NCBI RefSeq assembly: GCF_900110255.1
Contig: NZ_FODD01000007.1
Span: forward strand, 1 to 64,000
Direction: 5' to 3'
Length of the DNA: 64,000 nucleotides
From: Actinacidiphila rubida
Lineage (GTDB): Bacteria; Actinomycetota; Actinomycetes; Streptomycetales; Streptomycetaceae
This document shows positions 1-7,775 of the stretch, piece by piece; position 1 is the first letter of the stretch; each line of letters begins with the position of its first letter. The notes below the pieces were generated by a model. It was not told the origin of the DNA, did no database searches, and saw nothing but the letters and a program-made list of their open reading frames with translations. The position numbers and the translations under genes were made by a program.

Positions 1-80
1 TTCCGAACCCGGAAGCTAAGCCTTTCAGCGCCGATGGTACTGCAGGGGGGACCCTGTGGGAGAGTAGGACACCGCCGAAC
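1..80 (+). rRNA. rrf: 5S ribosomal RNA, 3' portion
   Basis: The window opens inside a 5S rRNA gene. The segment around 46-80 reads as the conserved 5S 3' domain (CCCTGTGGGAGAGTAGGACA, then CCGCCGAAC). It is followed within about ten bases by a strong terminator, as expected for the last gene of an rRNA operon. The 5' part, 16S and 23S lie outside the window. The exact 3' end (about base 80) is inferred from family structure. Confidence 0.9.
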
Positions 81-90
81 AAATATTAGA

Positions 91-132
91 AGCCCCCGCT
101 CCTCGACTTGGTCGAGGAGCGGGGGCTTTTTT
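91..132 (+). terminator. rho-independent terminator of the rRNA operon
   Basis: A perfect 17-bp stem (91-107 paired with 111-127) with a TTG loop is followed by a run of T (127-132). This is a canonical intrinsic terminator directly behind 5S rRNA. Most other terminators in the window lack the T run. Confidence 0.95.
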
Positions 133-137
133 GGCTT

Positions 138-190
138 GCCCCCGTCCCCTGTCCCCCGTCGTCCCCCGTTCCCCGTCCCCCGTGCCCCCG
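138..190. repeat. C-rich degenerate tandem repeat (CCCCGT)n
   Basis: Between the rRNA terminator and the 3' end of the next gene lies a run of imperfect 6-8 base units built on CCCCGT. It has no coding character. It is probably a slippage-prone microsatellite separating the rRNA operon from the convergent membrane-protein gene. Confidence 0.6.
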
Positions 191-198
191 TTATCCGT

Positions 199-1698
199 TT
201 ACCCGTTGCGCGAGGCGCGGATGAGTTCGAGGTCCAGCGATTCACGGCGGATGCGCTGGTCCAGGTACAGCAGCGTGGTGGTGCCGGCCGTGATGGGAAG
301 GGTGAACGCCGAGGCGATGGTGCCACCGACAGCCACGTACGTGAGGTACGTCCACGTGAGCGGAGCGCTGGAGTCGAGCAAGCCCGAACTGTCGTTGCCC
401 GACGCCGCCTCCCCGATGAGTATGAACGGCAGCTCGACCACCGACGTGGCGATGGTGACCACGAGGACGGCCAGCAGCTGGACACCCAGCACGCGCCACC
501 AGGCGCCGCTCACCAGCTTCCACGAGCGCTTGACCGCCTCGGTGACGCTCTGCTTCTCCAGCATCAACACGGCGGGCGTCAGGCTCAGCTGGATGAACAG
601 CCACATCATCACGACCGCGCCGGCGGTGCCCCCCAGGATGCCGAGTGCGGCACCGGTCCCGTCGGCTCCGAGGAGCGCGATGAGGATGCCGGGCAGCGCG
701 CCCAGGCCCACGGTCAGGCACAGCAGCAGCGGCATCAGCAGGGCGAGCCCCAGAAGTTGGGGCAGGCGCGACCTGATGTCGCCGCGCAGCTCGGCGGACG
801 TGATCCGGCGACCCAGGACGGCGCGGCTGACGACGGTGGCGATGAGGGCCGCGACGATGACGGACCCGAACAACGTGACCAGCAGGGTGAGTCCGGACGC
901 GAGCATCGATCCGCCCAGGGCGTGGGCGATGTCGCTCGCGGTGGCGTGCGGGTTGTTCGCGAGGTCGTTCAGGCGGCTGGTGTTCTCGAACCGGTGCTGC
1001 AGGAGCGCGCTCGCGGCCTCGATGACGGCGCCGACCACCGCGGTGTAGCCGATGACCCTGGGCCAGTGGAGCCGAAGCGTCGCGATGGCGCCGCCGAGGA
1101 TCTCCCCCGCCCCGAGCGGACGCAACGGGACGACACCGGGCTTCGCTTCGGGAATCCGTGTCCCCCAGCCCTGGTGGGGCTGCCAGCCGCTGTGCGTGCC
1201 GGTCGCGCCCGCGTTGGCGGGACCGCCTGGCTGTCCACCCGCGGCGGGTCCCCAGCGCGGGCCACCCTGGTGCGGCGGACGCGGCGGCTGGACGTTCTTC
1301 GGCCGGCTGCCCGGCGGGGGCGTCCAGCGGGCCCATCCACCTGCGGCGGGCGGCGGCTGATGGTGCGCCCATCCGGGCGGGCTCGCCGCACCCTGCGGCC
1401 CGGACGTTCCCTCGGCGTGGTGCTCGTCCGTGTGCTCGTCCGCGGAGCCGGCGTCGTGCGATCGCTCGGCGTCCGTGTGCTCGTCCGTCGTGGTCGCATC
1501 GTGCGGTCCCGCGTCCTGCGGCTGGTCGCCCGCCGGCGCGGAGTCCGCGGGAGCGCTGGGCTCCGGGATGCGCGGGGCCGTGGCGGCCGGGGCCGGGGCG
1601 GTGGGGGACGTGGACGGAGGTGGCGTCGTGGGGCCGTCGCCGTTGTCCGGCTCGGAGGAGTCGGAGGATCCGGGCGTCGCGCCCGGAGTGGTGGTCAT
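199..1698 (-). CDS. polytopic membrane protein, GPDPase-membrane-domain-like, with long disordered N-terminus
   Basis: This is a 499-residue protein. Residues 1 to about 190 are a low-complexity Pro/Ala/Gly/His-rich tail, with acidic repeats such as DEHTDAE and a WTPPPGSRP stretch. Residues about 195-490 contain roughly six hydrophobic segments (for example VIGYTAVVGAVIEAAS, LLGLALLMPLLLCLTVGLGA and VLGVQLLAVLVVTIATSVV). The architecture matches actinobacterial proteins annotated as glycerophosphodiester phosphodiesterase membrane domain (no catalytic domain). That assignment is by general resemblance. The start ATG follows a purine-rich stretch and is divergent from mtnA across 92 bases. No function can be assigned; a structural or transport-associated role in the cytoplasmic membrane is likely. 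Confidence 0.8.
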   Translation of the reverse strand: MTTTPGATPGSSDSSEPDNGDGPTTPPPSTSPTAPAPAATAPRIPEPSAPADSAPAGDQPQDAGPHDATTTDEHTDAERSHDAGSADEHTDEHHAEGTSGPQGAASPPGWAHHQPPPAAGGWARWTPPPGSRPKNVQPPRPPHQGGPRWGPAAGGQPGGPANAGATGTHSGWQPHQGWGTRIPEAKPGVVPLRPLGAGEILGGAIATLRLHWPRVIGYTAVVGAVIEAASALLQHRFENTSRLNDLANNPHATASDIAHALGGSMLASGLTLLVTLFGSVIVAALIATVVSRAVLGRRITSAELRGDIRSRLPQLLGLALLMPLLLCLTVGLGALPGILIALLGADGTGAALGILGGTAGAVVMMWLFIQLSLTPAVLMLEKQSVTEAVKRSWKLVSGAWWRVLGVQLLAVLVVTIATSVVELPFILIGEAASGNDSSGLLDSSAPLTWTYLTYVAVGGTIASAFTLPITAGTTTLLYLDQRIRRESLDLELIRASRNG

Positions 1699-1747
1699 GG
1701 AGGCTGCCCCTTCGTATTGCTCGGTGCCGTGTGGCCGCCCATCGTGT

Positions 1748-1761
1748 CACGGCCTGCCGTG
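1748..1761. promoter_or_regulatory. inverted repeat in the divergent membrane protein/mtnA promoter region
   Basis: CACGGC-CT-GCCGTG is a perfect 6-bp-arm inverted repeat, 30 bases upstream of the mtnA start and 50 bases upstream of the divergent gene. It is operator-like by shape and position only. The regulator is unknown and a chance palindrome is possible in GC-rich DNA. Confidence 0.25.
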
Positions 1762-1790
1762 GAGCCGGTCTGTCAGGGCAGACTGGGAGA

Positions 1791-2861
1791 ATGGGTGATC
1801 ACCTCGCACAGTCCGATGTACAGCCGCAGAACGGCGTCGGCGTCGTCCCCGCTCTGCGATGGGAGGAGCCCCCGGAGGGGCCCGTCCTGGTCCTGCTCGA
1901 CCAGACCCGGCTTCCGCACGACGAGGCGGAGTTGGTGTGCACCGACGTCCAGGCGCTCGTGGCGGCGATACGGTCGCTGGCCGTCCGCGGTGCCCCCGTG
2001 CTCGGCCTGGCGGGCGCGTACGGCGTGGCACTTGCGGCCGCACGCGGCTATGACGTCGACGAGGCCGCCGAGTTGCTGGCCCAGGCTCGTCCGACGGCGG
2101 TGAACCTGGGGTACGGAGTGCGCCGGGCGGCAGCGGCGTACCGCGCGGCCGGAGTCGAACGCGGCCCGGCGGCGGCGCTGGCGGAGGCGAAGGCACTGCA
2201 CGCCGAGGACGCGGCGGCGAGCACCGCGATGGCCGGCCACGGCTCCCGGCTGCTGGCGGAGCTGGTCCCCGGCGGCGGGTACCGGATCCTGACGCACTGC
2301 AATACCGGGGCGCTCGTGTCGGGCGGCGAGGGGACCGCGCTCGCGGTGGTGTCGGCCGTCCACCGCAGCGGTGAGCTGCGGCGGTTGTGGGTGGACGAGA
2401 CACGGCCGCTGTTCCAGGGTTCGCGCCTGACGGCGTACGAGGCCGCGCGGGCCGGGATGCCCTACACGCTGCTCGCGGACAGCGCGGCCGGCTCGCTGTT
2501 CGCCGCGGGCGAGGTCGACGCGGTGCTGGTCGGGGCGGACCGGATCGCCGCGGACGGCTCGGTCGCGAACAAGGTGGGCACCTATCCGCTGGCGGTGCTG
2601 GCCCGACACCACGGCGTCCCGTTCCTCGTGGTCGCGCCGGTCACTTCCGTGGACCTGGCGACACCCGACGGCTCCTCCATCGAGGTGGAGCAGCGCCCCG
2701 CCTCCGAGGTCACCGACGTGGCCCCGTCCCCCCTGGGCGCGCAGGCCTACAACCCGGCGTTCGACGTGACCCCGCCGGACCTCGTCACCGCGATCGTGAC
2801 GGAGAACGGGGTGATCTCCCCGGTCACCGCCGAGTCCCTCGCAGCACTCCGCGAGAAGTAG
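1791..2861 (+). CDS. mtnA: S-methyl-5-thioribose-1-phosphate isomerase
   Basis: This 356-residue cytoplasmic enzyme of the methionine salvage pathway isomerises 5-methylthioribose-1-phosphate to the ribulose form. It is also related to eIF2B regulatory subunits. Family signatures visible are the substrate-loop RGAPVLG near residue 66, HCNTGAL carrying the catalytic Cys near residue 160, and VGADRIAADGSVANKVGTY near 245 carrying the catalytic Asp and substrate-binding residues. The reading frame stays open far upstream, but homology begins only after MGDHLAQSDVQ, so the ATG at 1791 is chosen (GGGAG just upstream). The gene stands alone, followed by a hairpin terminator. Length fits the family (about 350). 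Confidence 0.95.
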   Translation: MGDHLAQSDVQPQNGVGVVPALRWEEPPEGPVLVLLDQTRLPHDEAELVCTDVQALVAAIRSLAVRGAPVLGLAGAYGVALAAARGYDVDEAAELLAQARPTAVNLGYGVRRAAAAYRAAGVERGPAAALAEAKALHAEDAAASTAMAGHGSRLLAELVPGGGYRILTHCNTGALVSGGEGTALAVVSAVHRSGELRRLWVDETRPLFQGSRLTAYEAARAGMPYTLLADSAAGSLFAAGEVDAVLVGADRIAADGSVANKVGTYPLAVLARHHGVPFLVVAPVTSVDLATPDGSSIEVEQRPASEVTDVAPSPLGAQAYNPAFDVTPPDLVTAIVTENGVISPVTAESLAALREK

Positions 2862-2870
2862 CCAATCCGA

Positions 2871-2896
2871 TGGCGGCCCCGAGTCTCGGGCCGCCA
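2871..2896 (+). terminator. hairpin terminator of mtnA
   Basis: Ten bases after the stop codon, TGGCGG-CCCCGAG pairs with CTCGGG-CCGCCA around a single T, with one bulged C. The stem is very stable and has no T tract, the usual form in this genome. Confidence 0.7.
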
Positions 2897-2996
2897 ACCC
2901 CCGAATGTGGGGCGCGGGCGTCGGGCGACCTGGCGCCGCTCCTCGCGCGGGGCCCCGAACTCGGGCGAAGCCACGGGGGTGTTGGACGTGCCCGGG

Positions 2997-3002
2997 TAGG
3001 GT
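2997..3002 (+). promoter_or_regulatory. -10 element, probable leaderless start of the acetyltransferase gene
   Basis: TAGGGT lies 7 bases before the ATG at 3010, with no Shine-Dalgarno sequence between. This places the expected transcription start at or next to the start codon. No good -35 hexamer is visible at 17-18 bp spacing. Confidence 0.45.
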
Positions 3003-3009
3003 TCCCGGC

Positions 3010-3558
3010 ATGACTCAGCCCGGAAGCGTCGTCTGGCCCCCAGCCCCGATCACGACCGAGCGGCTCGTGCTCCGTGAGTCCGAGCCCCGGGACCGGGCGG
3101 CGTTCGTCGAGCTGTTCTCCTCGCCGGAGGTGGGCACCTACGTCGGTGGCTCCCGCTCGAGCGAGGAGGTCGAGCGCACGATGCCGCCCGTGCCCGGGCA
3201 GCGTTTCGGGGTCCTGGTGGTCGAGCTGGACGGATCGATGATCGGCGTCCTCACGTTCGACCCTCGCGACCCCGAACGGCTGGGGCACATCCGGCCCGAG
3301 GGCGGGGAGACCGAGCTCGGCTACCTGTTCCTGCCCCGGGCCTGGGGGCGCGGGTACGCGTCCGAGGCGTGCGCGGCGGCGCTCGGCTGGATGGCCCGCG
3401 TGCGGCCCGGCGAGCCGGTCGTGCTCTCCACCCAGACCGCCAACGTCGCCTCGATGCGCGTCGCCGAGAAGCTGGGGTTCACCGAGGTCGAGCGCTTCGA
3501 GGACTACGGCGCGGAGCAGTGGCTCGGCGTGCGGCACCCGGTCACGCCGTCCGCCTGA
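3010..3558 (+). CDS. GNAT family N-acetyltransferase (RimJ/RimL type)
   Basis: This 182-residue protein begins with the ITTERLVLRE strand typical of RimJ/RimL-like acetyltransferases. It carries the acetyl-CoA pyrophosphate-binding segment LPRAWGRGYASEAC near residue 108, and the NVASMRVAEKLGF motif near 142 that closes the fold. It would transfer acetyl from acetyl-CoA to an amine, possibly a ribosomal protein N-terminus, antibiotic or metabolite. The substrate cannot be read from sequence. The ATG at 3010 is chosen because homology starts just after it and a -10 hexamer lies 7 bases upstream. The VOC gene follows in the same direction but has its own -10 element. Confidence 0.85.
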   Translation: MTQPGSVVWPPAPITTERLVLRESEPRDRAAFVELFSSPEVGTYVGGSRSSEEVERTMPPVPGQRFGVLVVELDGSMIGVLTFDPRDPERLGHIRPEGGETELGYLFLPRAWGRGYASEACAAALGWMARVRPGEPVVLSTQTANVASMRVAEKLGFTEVERFEDYGAEQWLGVRHPVTPSA

Positions 3559-3614
3559 TCCCGCGCGGCTGCGGCCGTCGTCCCGCGTTCGGGGCCCGGG
3601 CGTGAGCGGGTGCA

Positions 3615-3620
3615 TAGGAT
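3615..3620 (+). promoter_or_regulatory. -10 element, probable leaderless start of the VOC gene
   Basis: TAGGAT, close to the ideal Streptomyces -10 (TAGRRT), sits 7 bases upstream of ATG 3628. No ribosome binding site can fit, so a leaderless transcript is likely. The -35 region is unremarkable. Confidence 0.5.
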
Positions 3621-3627
3621 CGCCGGC

Positions 3628-4368
3628 ATGGCGCTGCGACCCGTAATGGTGAACATCAAGGCGGTGGACGGTCCGGCGGTCGGCCGGTTCTGGGCGGAGG
3701 CGCTCGGCTGGACCGCCTACGCCGCGGGTGCGACCACGTACGTGGGGCCCGGCGGCCGTCTGGTGTGGCCGGACCCGGTCGTCCTCGGCGTCGACGTCGT
3801 TCCCGTTCCGGAGGCCAAGACGGCGACGAAGAACCGTGTCCACCTCGACCTCGCCACGACCTCCGCCGCTCACCAGGCGGAACTGGTCGCGCGGCTCCGG
3901 GTGCTGGGCGCGACGCCCGCCGACGTCGGCCAGGGCGACGTGCCGTGGACGGTCCTCGCGGACCCGGAGGGCAACGAGTTCTGCGTGCTGGAGCCCCGGG
4001 AGGTCTACCGGGACACGGGGCCGATCGCCGCGGTGGTGGTCGACTGCGCGGATCCGCGCGCGATGGCCCGGTTCTGGGGCGAGGCCACCGACTGGACCGT
4101 GCACCGGGTGGACGACGATCAGGCGGCGTTGCGTTCCGCCCACGGCGGCGGCCCGTATCTGGAGTTCCTCCGCACGCCGGACAAGAAGACCGTGCCGGAC
4201 CGCGTCCACCTCGACCTGCTGCCGTACCCCGGCGACGACAAGGCGGCGGAGGTGGCCCGGCTGCATACGCTCGGCGCCGCCGACCTCGACCTCGGCCAGG
4301 GCGACGTGCCGTGGACCTGCCTCACCGACCCCGAGGGCCACGAGTTCTGCGTCCTCGCCCCCTCCTGA
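3628..4368 (+). CDS. tandem VOC (glyoxalase-like) domain protein
   Basis: This 246-residue protein has two repeated vicinal-oxygen-chelate domains of about 120 residues. The repeats are obvious: each starts with a hydrophobic strand and a GRFWAEALGW / ARFWGEATDW helix, and each ends with DVPW-x4-DPEG-x-EFCVL. The E of EFCVL is a usual metal-ligand position in the superfamily, and the H in each VHLDL strand is another. Members include glyoxalases, dioxygenases and antibiotic-binding proteins. This one resembles the glyoxalase-like family of unknown substrate common in Streptomyces. It is monocistronic with its own promoter. Confidence 0.85.
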   Translation: MALRPVMVNIKAVDGPAVGRFWAEALGWTAYAAGATTYVGPGGRLVWPDPVVLGVDVVPVPEAKTATKNRVHLDLATTSAAHQAELVARLRVLGATPADVGQGDVPWTVLADPEGNEFCVLEPREVYRDTGPIAAVVVDCADPRAMARFWGEATDWTVHRVDDDQAALRSAHGGGPYLEFLRTPDKKTVPDRVHLDLLPYPGDDKAAEVARLHTLGAADLDLGQGDVPWTCLTDPEGHEFCVLAPS

Positions 4369-4453
4369 GGGACGTCCTCTCGGGACTTCGGAGGTCGCGG
4401 GCGCTCAGCGGCCGCGGGCGCTCAGCGGTCGGGCGCCGGGCGGCCGCTTGCGA

Positions 4454-4741
4454 TCAGCGGTTGCAGAAGGCCCAGTAGTCCGCGATCGCGTCCGCGGCCT
4501 CCGCGCTCAGCTCCGGATGCCTCCGGGCGATCTCCGCCCTCACGACGTCCCTCAGCTCGCCGAGCCCTCCGCCGTCCCAGTCGACGGGGACCGTGAACGT
4601 CTCGGACTGGACGGCGCGAGCCCGTGCCCGCCACTCGTCGGCGGCCGTACCGAAGGCGTCGGCGAACTCGGCCGTCAGGACGGCGTCGGACTTCAGGTAG
4701 CTGACGGAGATCAGGATGACGGCGCGACTCAGCTCGTCCAC
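4454..4741 (-). CDS. hypothetical 95-residue protein
   Basis: I do not recognise this gene. It encodes a small, soluble, mainly helical protein with an acidic middle (VDWDGGGLGELRDVV) and a C-terminal helix ending ADYWAFCNR. Codon third positions are strongly GC, which supports translation. The GTG start at 4741 is used; no Shine-Dalgarno sequence is evident. The gene is convergent with the VOC gene and divergent from mtrA. The 85-base convergent gap contains the direct repeat GCGGGCGCTCAGCGG twice. No signal peptide or membrane segment is visible. Confidence 0.6.
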   Translation of the reverse strand: MDELSRAVILISVSYLKSDAVLTAEFADAFGTAADEWRARARAVQSETFTVPVDWDGGGLGELRDVVRAEIARRHPELSAEAADAIADYWAFCNR

Positions 4742-5070
4742 AGCGGTCAGTGTGGCCTACGCCCGAGGAGACGACCGAGCGCCCGGGCAGCACCCGGCGA
4801 CGGCGGCCGGGACTGCGGGCCGCAGCGTGTACGCGTCCGGACACCGTCCGTGGTGGCGGCTGGTGCCGGGCGGTGAGGGGGTTCCGTGGGGGCCGGTCCG
4901 CCGCCCCCCGCGGCCTCGTGGTGGGTCGGACGGGTGTCACGGAGGGCGTGACCGCGACATACTTGGCGCATGATCTAGGGTCGCGGGCCGCCGCAGCGTG
5001 ACTTGGCTGACATTCGGCGGCACCGGAAGCCCTGGACAACCACGGACAACCGTGGACATTGGCCCCGTCC

Positions 5071-5086
5071 CGTGACCTCGATCACG
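5071..5086. promoter_or_regulatory. CRP-like palindrome upstream of mtrA
   Basis: CGTGA-CCTCGA-TCACG fits the general CRP/FNR-family operator TGTGA-N6-TCACA with perfect 5-base arms. Streptomyces encodes a Crp homologue, so binding is plausible. The site overlaps the left half of the MtrA-like box by five bases, which would make occupancy mutually exclusive. Confidence 0.4.
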
Positions 5087-5095
5087 GAAGGTCAC
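5081..5095 (+). promoter_or_regulatory. putative MtrA box upstream of mtrA
   Basis: ATCAC-ggaag-GTCAC is a direct repeat with 10-bp period. It matches the GTCAC-type direct repeats reported for actinobacterial MtrA. It lies 22 bases before the mtrA start, so it would serve autoregulation. Identical half-sites with identical spacing recur upstream of gdh and pkaA in this window. Confidence 0.5.
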
Positions 5096-5116
5096 CGGAA
5101 CCGATATGCAAATGGG

Positions 5117-5806
5117 ATGATGGTCGGTATGAAGGGACGTGTCCTGGTCGTCGACGACGACACCGCGCTGTCAGAGATGCTGGGCATCGTGCTGCGCGGA
5201 GAGGGTTTCGAGCCGTCGTTCTGCGCGGACGGTGACAAGGCGCTGGCCGCTTTTCGCGAGGCCAAGCCCGATCTGGTGCTGCTGGACCTGATGCTGCCCG
5301 GACGGGACGGCATCGACGTATGCCGGCAGATCCGCGCGGAGTCCGGCGTGCCGATCGTGATGCTCACGGCGAAGAGCGACACGGTGGACGTGGTCGTGGG
5401 CCTGGAATCAGGCGCCGACGACTACGTGATCAAGCCGTTCAAGCCCAAGGAGCTGGTCGCACGGGTGCGTGCGCGGCTGCGGCGGGCGGAGGAGCCCACG
5501 CCGGAGCAGCTGACCATCGGCGACCTCGTCATCGACGTGGCCGGGCACTCGGTCAAGCGCGAGGGCCAGCCGATCGCGCTGACACCGCTGGAGTTCGACC
5601 TGCTCGTGGCCCTGGCCCGCAAGCCGTGGCAGGTGTTCACGCGCGAGGTCCTGCTGGAGCAGGTCTGGGGCTACCGCCATGCCGCGGACACCCGTCTGGT
5701 GAACGTGCACGTGCAGCGCCTGCGCTCGAAGGTCGAGCAGGACCCCGAGCGTCCGGAGATCGTCGTGACGGTCCGAGGTGTCGGCTACAAGGCCGGACCC
5801 GGCTGA
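5117..5806 (+). CDS. mtrA: response regulator MtrA
   Basis: This 229-residue OmpR-family regulator belongs to the MtrAB two-component system, which in actinobacteria coordinates cell wall growth, division and, in Streptomyces, development and antibiotic output. The receiver domain (residues 5-118) shows the acidic pocket VVDDD, the phospho-acceptor Asp in LVLLDLMLPGRDG near residue 56, the switch Thr in VMLTAKS and the Lys in VIKPFKPKEL. The winged-helix domain (about 135-229) ends with RLVNVHVQRLRSKVE and VRGVGYKAG. The ATG at 5117 is preferred (5120 and 5129 are alternatives). mtrB begins two bases after the stop codon. Confidence 0.97.
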   Translation: MMVGMKGRVLVVDDDTALSEMLGIVLRGEGFEPSFCADGDKALAAFREAKPDLVLLDLMLPGRDGIDVCRQIRAESGVPIVMLTAKSDTVDVVVGLESGADDYVIKPFKPKELVARVRARLRRAEEPTPEQLTIGDLVIDVAGHSVKREGQPIALTPLEFDLLVALARKPWQVFTREVLLEQVWGYRHAADTRLVNVHVQRLRSKVEQDPERPEIVVTVRGVGYKAGPG

Positions 5807-5807
5807 G

Positions 5808-7775
5808 ATGGCCGCGTCGTACGAGCGTGAGCGTCTGGAGAGCCGGCTGGCCGATCCCATGCAGGGACTGCTGCCGGTGATCCGCTCGTGCGTGCGCTGG
5901 GCACGACGTCCGCTGCAGCCCGCGGTGCGGCTGTGGCGGCGGAACCTTCAGCTGCGCGTCGTCGCTTTCACCCTGCTGATGTCGGTCGGTGTGGTGCTGC
6001 TGCTCGGCTTCGTCGTCATCGGGCAGGTCAAGAACGGCCTGCTCGACGCGAAGGAGAAGGCCGCGGAGAACCAGGCGGTCAGTGGGTTCTCGATCGCCCA
6101 GAGCATGGCCGACAAGGGCAGCCAGTCCCGTGGCGCGTCCGGTTCCGGTACCCCGCAGAGCACCGCCGTCGACTCCGGCACCTGGCTGAACAACCTGGTG
6201 CAGCAGTTCTCCAGCGGCGGCAAGGGCGTGTACTGGATCGCGACGCTGAGTCCCGGCGCGGGCGACGCCCAGCAGCTCGGCGAGGGCAGCGTCAACGCGC
6301 GCGGGCCGCGCGCCTCGGGGAGCCTCCTGCCGGAGGCGAGCATCCCGCACTCGCTCAGCGACGCGGTGGAGTCGCACACCGGCGCGCTCAAGCAGTACAC
6401 GACGGTCTACACCGACGACGGCAACCCGCCGAAGCCGGCGCTGGCCGTCGGCAAGCGGCTGACGGACATCAACGGCACGACGTACCAGCTGTACTACCTC
6501 TTCCCCTTCGATCAGGAGCAGAAGACGCTCGGCCTGGTCAAGGGCACGCTGGCCACCGCGGGCATCTTCGTGGTGGTGCTGCTGGGCGCGATCGCCTGGC
6601 TCGTCACCCGGCAGGTGGTCACGCCGGTCCGGATGGCCGCCGGCATCGCCGAGCGGCTGGCCGCGGGACGGCTGCAGGAACGGATGCAGGTCACCGGCGA
6701 GGACGACATCGCGCGGCTCGGCGAGTCCTTCAACAAGATGGCGCAGAACCTCCAGGTCAAGATCCAGCAGCTGGAGGACCTGTCGCGGATGCAGCGCCGT
6801 TTCGTCTCGGACGTCTCGCACGAGCTGCGGACGCCGCTGACCACGGTGCGGATGGCCGCGGACGTCATCCACGACGGACGCGAGGACTTCGACCCGGTGA
6901 CGGCGCGGTCCGCGGAGCTGCTGCAGAACCAGCTGGACCGGTTCGAGTCGCTGCTCTCGGACCTGCTGGAGATCAGCAGGTTCGACGCGGGCGCGGCGGA
7001 GCTGGCCGCGGAGCCGATAGACCTGCGCGAGGTGGTGCGGCGCGTGGTGGACGGCGCCGAGCCGCTGTCGGAGCGCAAGGGCAGCCGCGTCGTCATCCGC
7101 GGCGACGGCCAGCCGGTGATAGCGGAGGCCGATCCGCGCCGCGTCGAGCGGGTGCTGCGCAACCTGCTGGTCAACGCGATCGAGCACGGCGATGGCCGTG
7201 ACGTCGTGGTCCGCCTGGCGACGGCCGACGGTGCCGTCGCGGTCGCCGTGCGCGACTACGGTGTCGGGCTCAAGCCCGGCGAGGCGACGCGGGTGTTCAA
7301 CCGCTTCTGGCGGGCCGACCCGGCACGGGCGCGCACCACCGGTGGCACGGGCCTGGGCCTGTCCATCGCGGTGGAGGACGCCCGCCTGCACGGCGGCTGG
7401 CTGCAGGCGTGGGGTGAGCCCGGCGGCGGCTCGCAGTTCCGCATGACGCTGCCCCGGACCGCCGGCGACAGCCTCCGCGGTTCGCCGATCCCGCTGGAGC
7501 CCGAGGACTCGCGGCGCAACCGCGGCCTGGCCACCTCGGGGCTGCCCGGCAGGAACGGCTCGCAGGCGACGGTCCCGGTGCCGCGCACCGGCGGCGCCGA
7601 CGGCGGGCACAACGGGACGGCCGCGCGGGACATCCTGGCCAGCGGCACGCCGATGCCGGCGATCCCGCCGATGCCGGCCGGGCCGCCGCGGCCCGCCGCG
7701 GACCCGGCGGCGCTGCCGGGCAGCGGCGCGCGCGTGGTGGGACACAAGGGAGCGGCGCGGGAGGACGACATCTGA
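5808..7775 (+). CDS. mtrB: sensor histidine kinase MtrB
   Basis: This membrane sensor kinase (655 residues from this ATG; an in-frame GTG at 5778 overlapping mtrA is possible) phosphorylates MtrA. Transmembrane helices are near residues 46-70 (VVAFTLLMSVGVVLLLGFVV) and about 245-268, bracketing an extracytoplasmic sensor region of about 170 residues. A HAMP domain follows, then the His-box SDVSHELRTPLTTV with the phosphorylated His, and the ATPase boxes NLLVNAIEHG, VRDYGVGL and GTGLGLSIAVEDA. About 110 low-complexity Pro/Gly-rich residues trail the kinase core. The stop overlaps the lpqB start (TGATG), so the three genes are translationally coupled. Confidence 0.96.
   Translation: MAASYERERLESRLADPMQGLLPVIRSCVRWARRPLQPAVRLWRRNLQLRVVAFTLLMSVGVVLLLGFVVIGQVKNGLLDAKEKAAENQAVSGFSIAQSMADKGSQSRGASGSGTPQSTAVDSGTWLNNLVQQFSSGGKGVYWIATLSPGAGDAQQLGEGSVNARGPRASGSLLPEASIPHSLSDAVESHTGALKQYTTVYTDDGNPPKPALAVGKRLTDINGTTYQLYYLFPFDQEQKTLGLVKGTLATAGIFVVVLLGAIAWLVTRQVVTPVRMAAGIAERLAAGRLQERMQVTGEDDIARLGESFNKMAQNLQVKIQQLEDLSRMQRRFVSDVSHELRTPLTTVRMAADVIHDGREDFDPVTARSAELLQNQLDRFESLLSDLLEISRFDAGAAELAAEPIDLREVVRRVVDGAEPLSERKGSRVVIRGDGQPVIAEADPRRVERVLRNLLVNAIEHGDGRDVVVRLATADGAVAVAVRDYGVGLKPGEATRVFNRFWRADPARARTTGGTGLGLSIAVEDARLHGGWLQAWGEPGGGSQFRMTLPRTAGDSLRGSPIPLEPEDSRRNRGLATSGLPGRNGSQATVPVPRTGGADGGHNGTAARDILASGTPMPAIPPMPAGPPRPAADPAALPGSGARVVGHKGAAREDDI

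Larger units (their letters stand above)
4742..5116 (+). promoter_or_regulatory. mtrA upstream regulatory region
   Basis: These 375 bases without a gene hold several ordered elements. An inverted repeat GTCACG-gaggg-CGTGAC lies at 4936-4952. Three GGACA words start at 5034, 5044 and 5054, exactly one helical turn apart, and overlap an inverted repeat CCACGG-acaa-CCGTGG (5040-5055). A CRP-like palindrome is at 5071-5086, and the direct repeat ATCAC-N5-GTCAC at 5081-5095. The clustering just before the start suggests dense control of mtrA. The transcription start itself is not evident. Confidence 0.5.

Noticed and set aside
199..1698. Glycerophosphodiester phosphodiesterase enzyme
   Set aside because: Only the membrane domain type is present; no catalytic His/Glu motif can be seen, so enzyme activity is not claimed.
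5817..7775. Repeated GC-rich segments at the end of mtrB as a possible separate gene
   Set aside because: They are in frame with the kinase and encode a low-complexity C-terminal tail; there is no internal start with a ribosome binding site.
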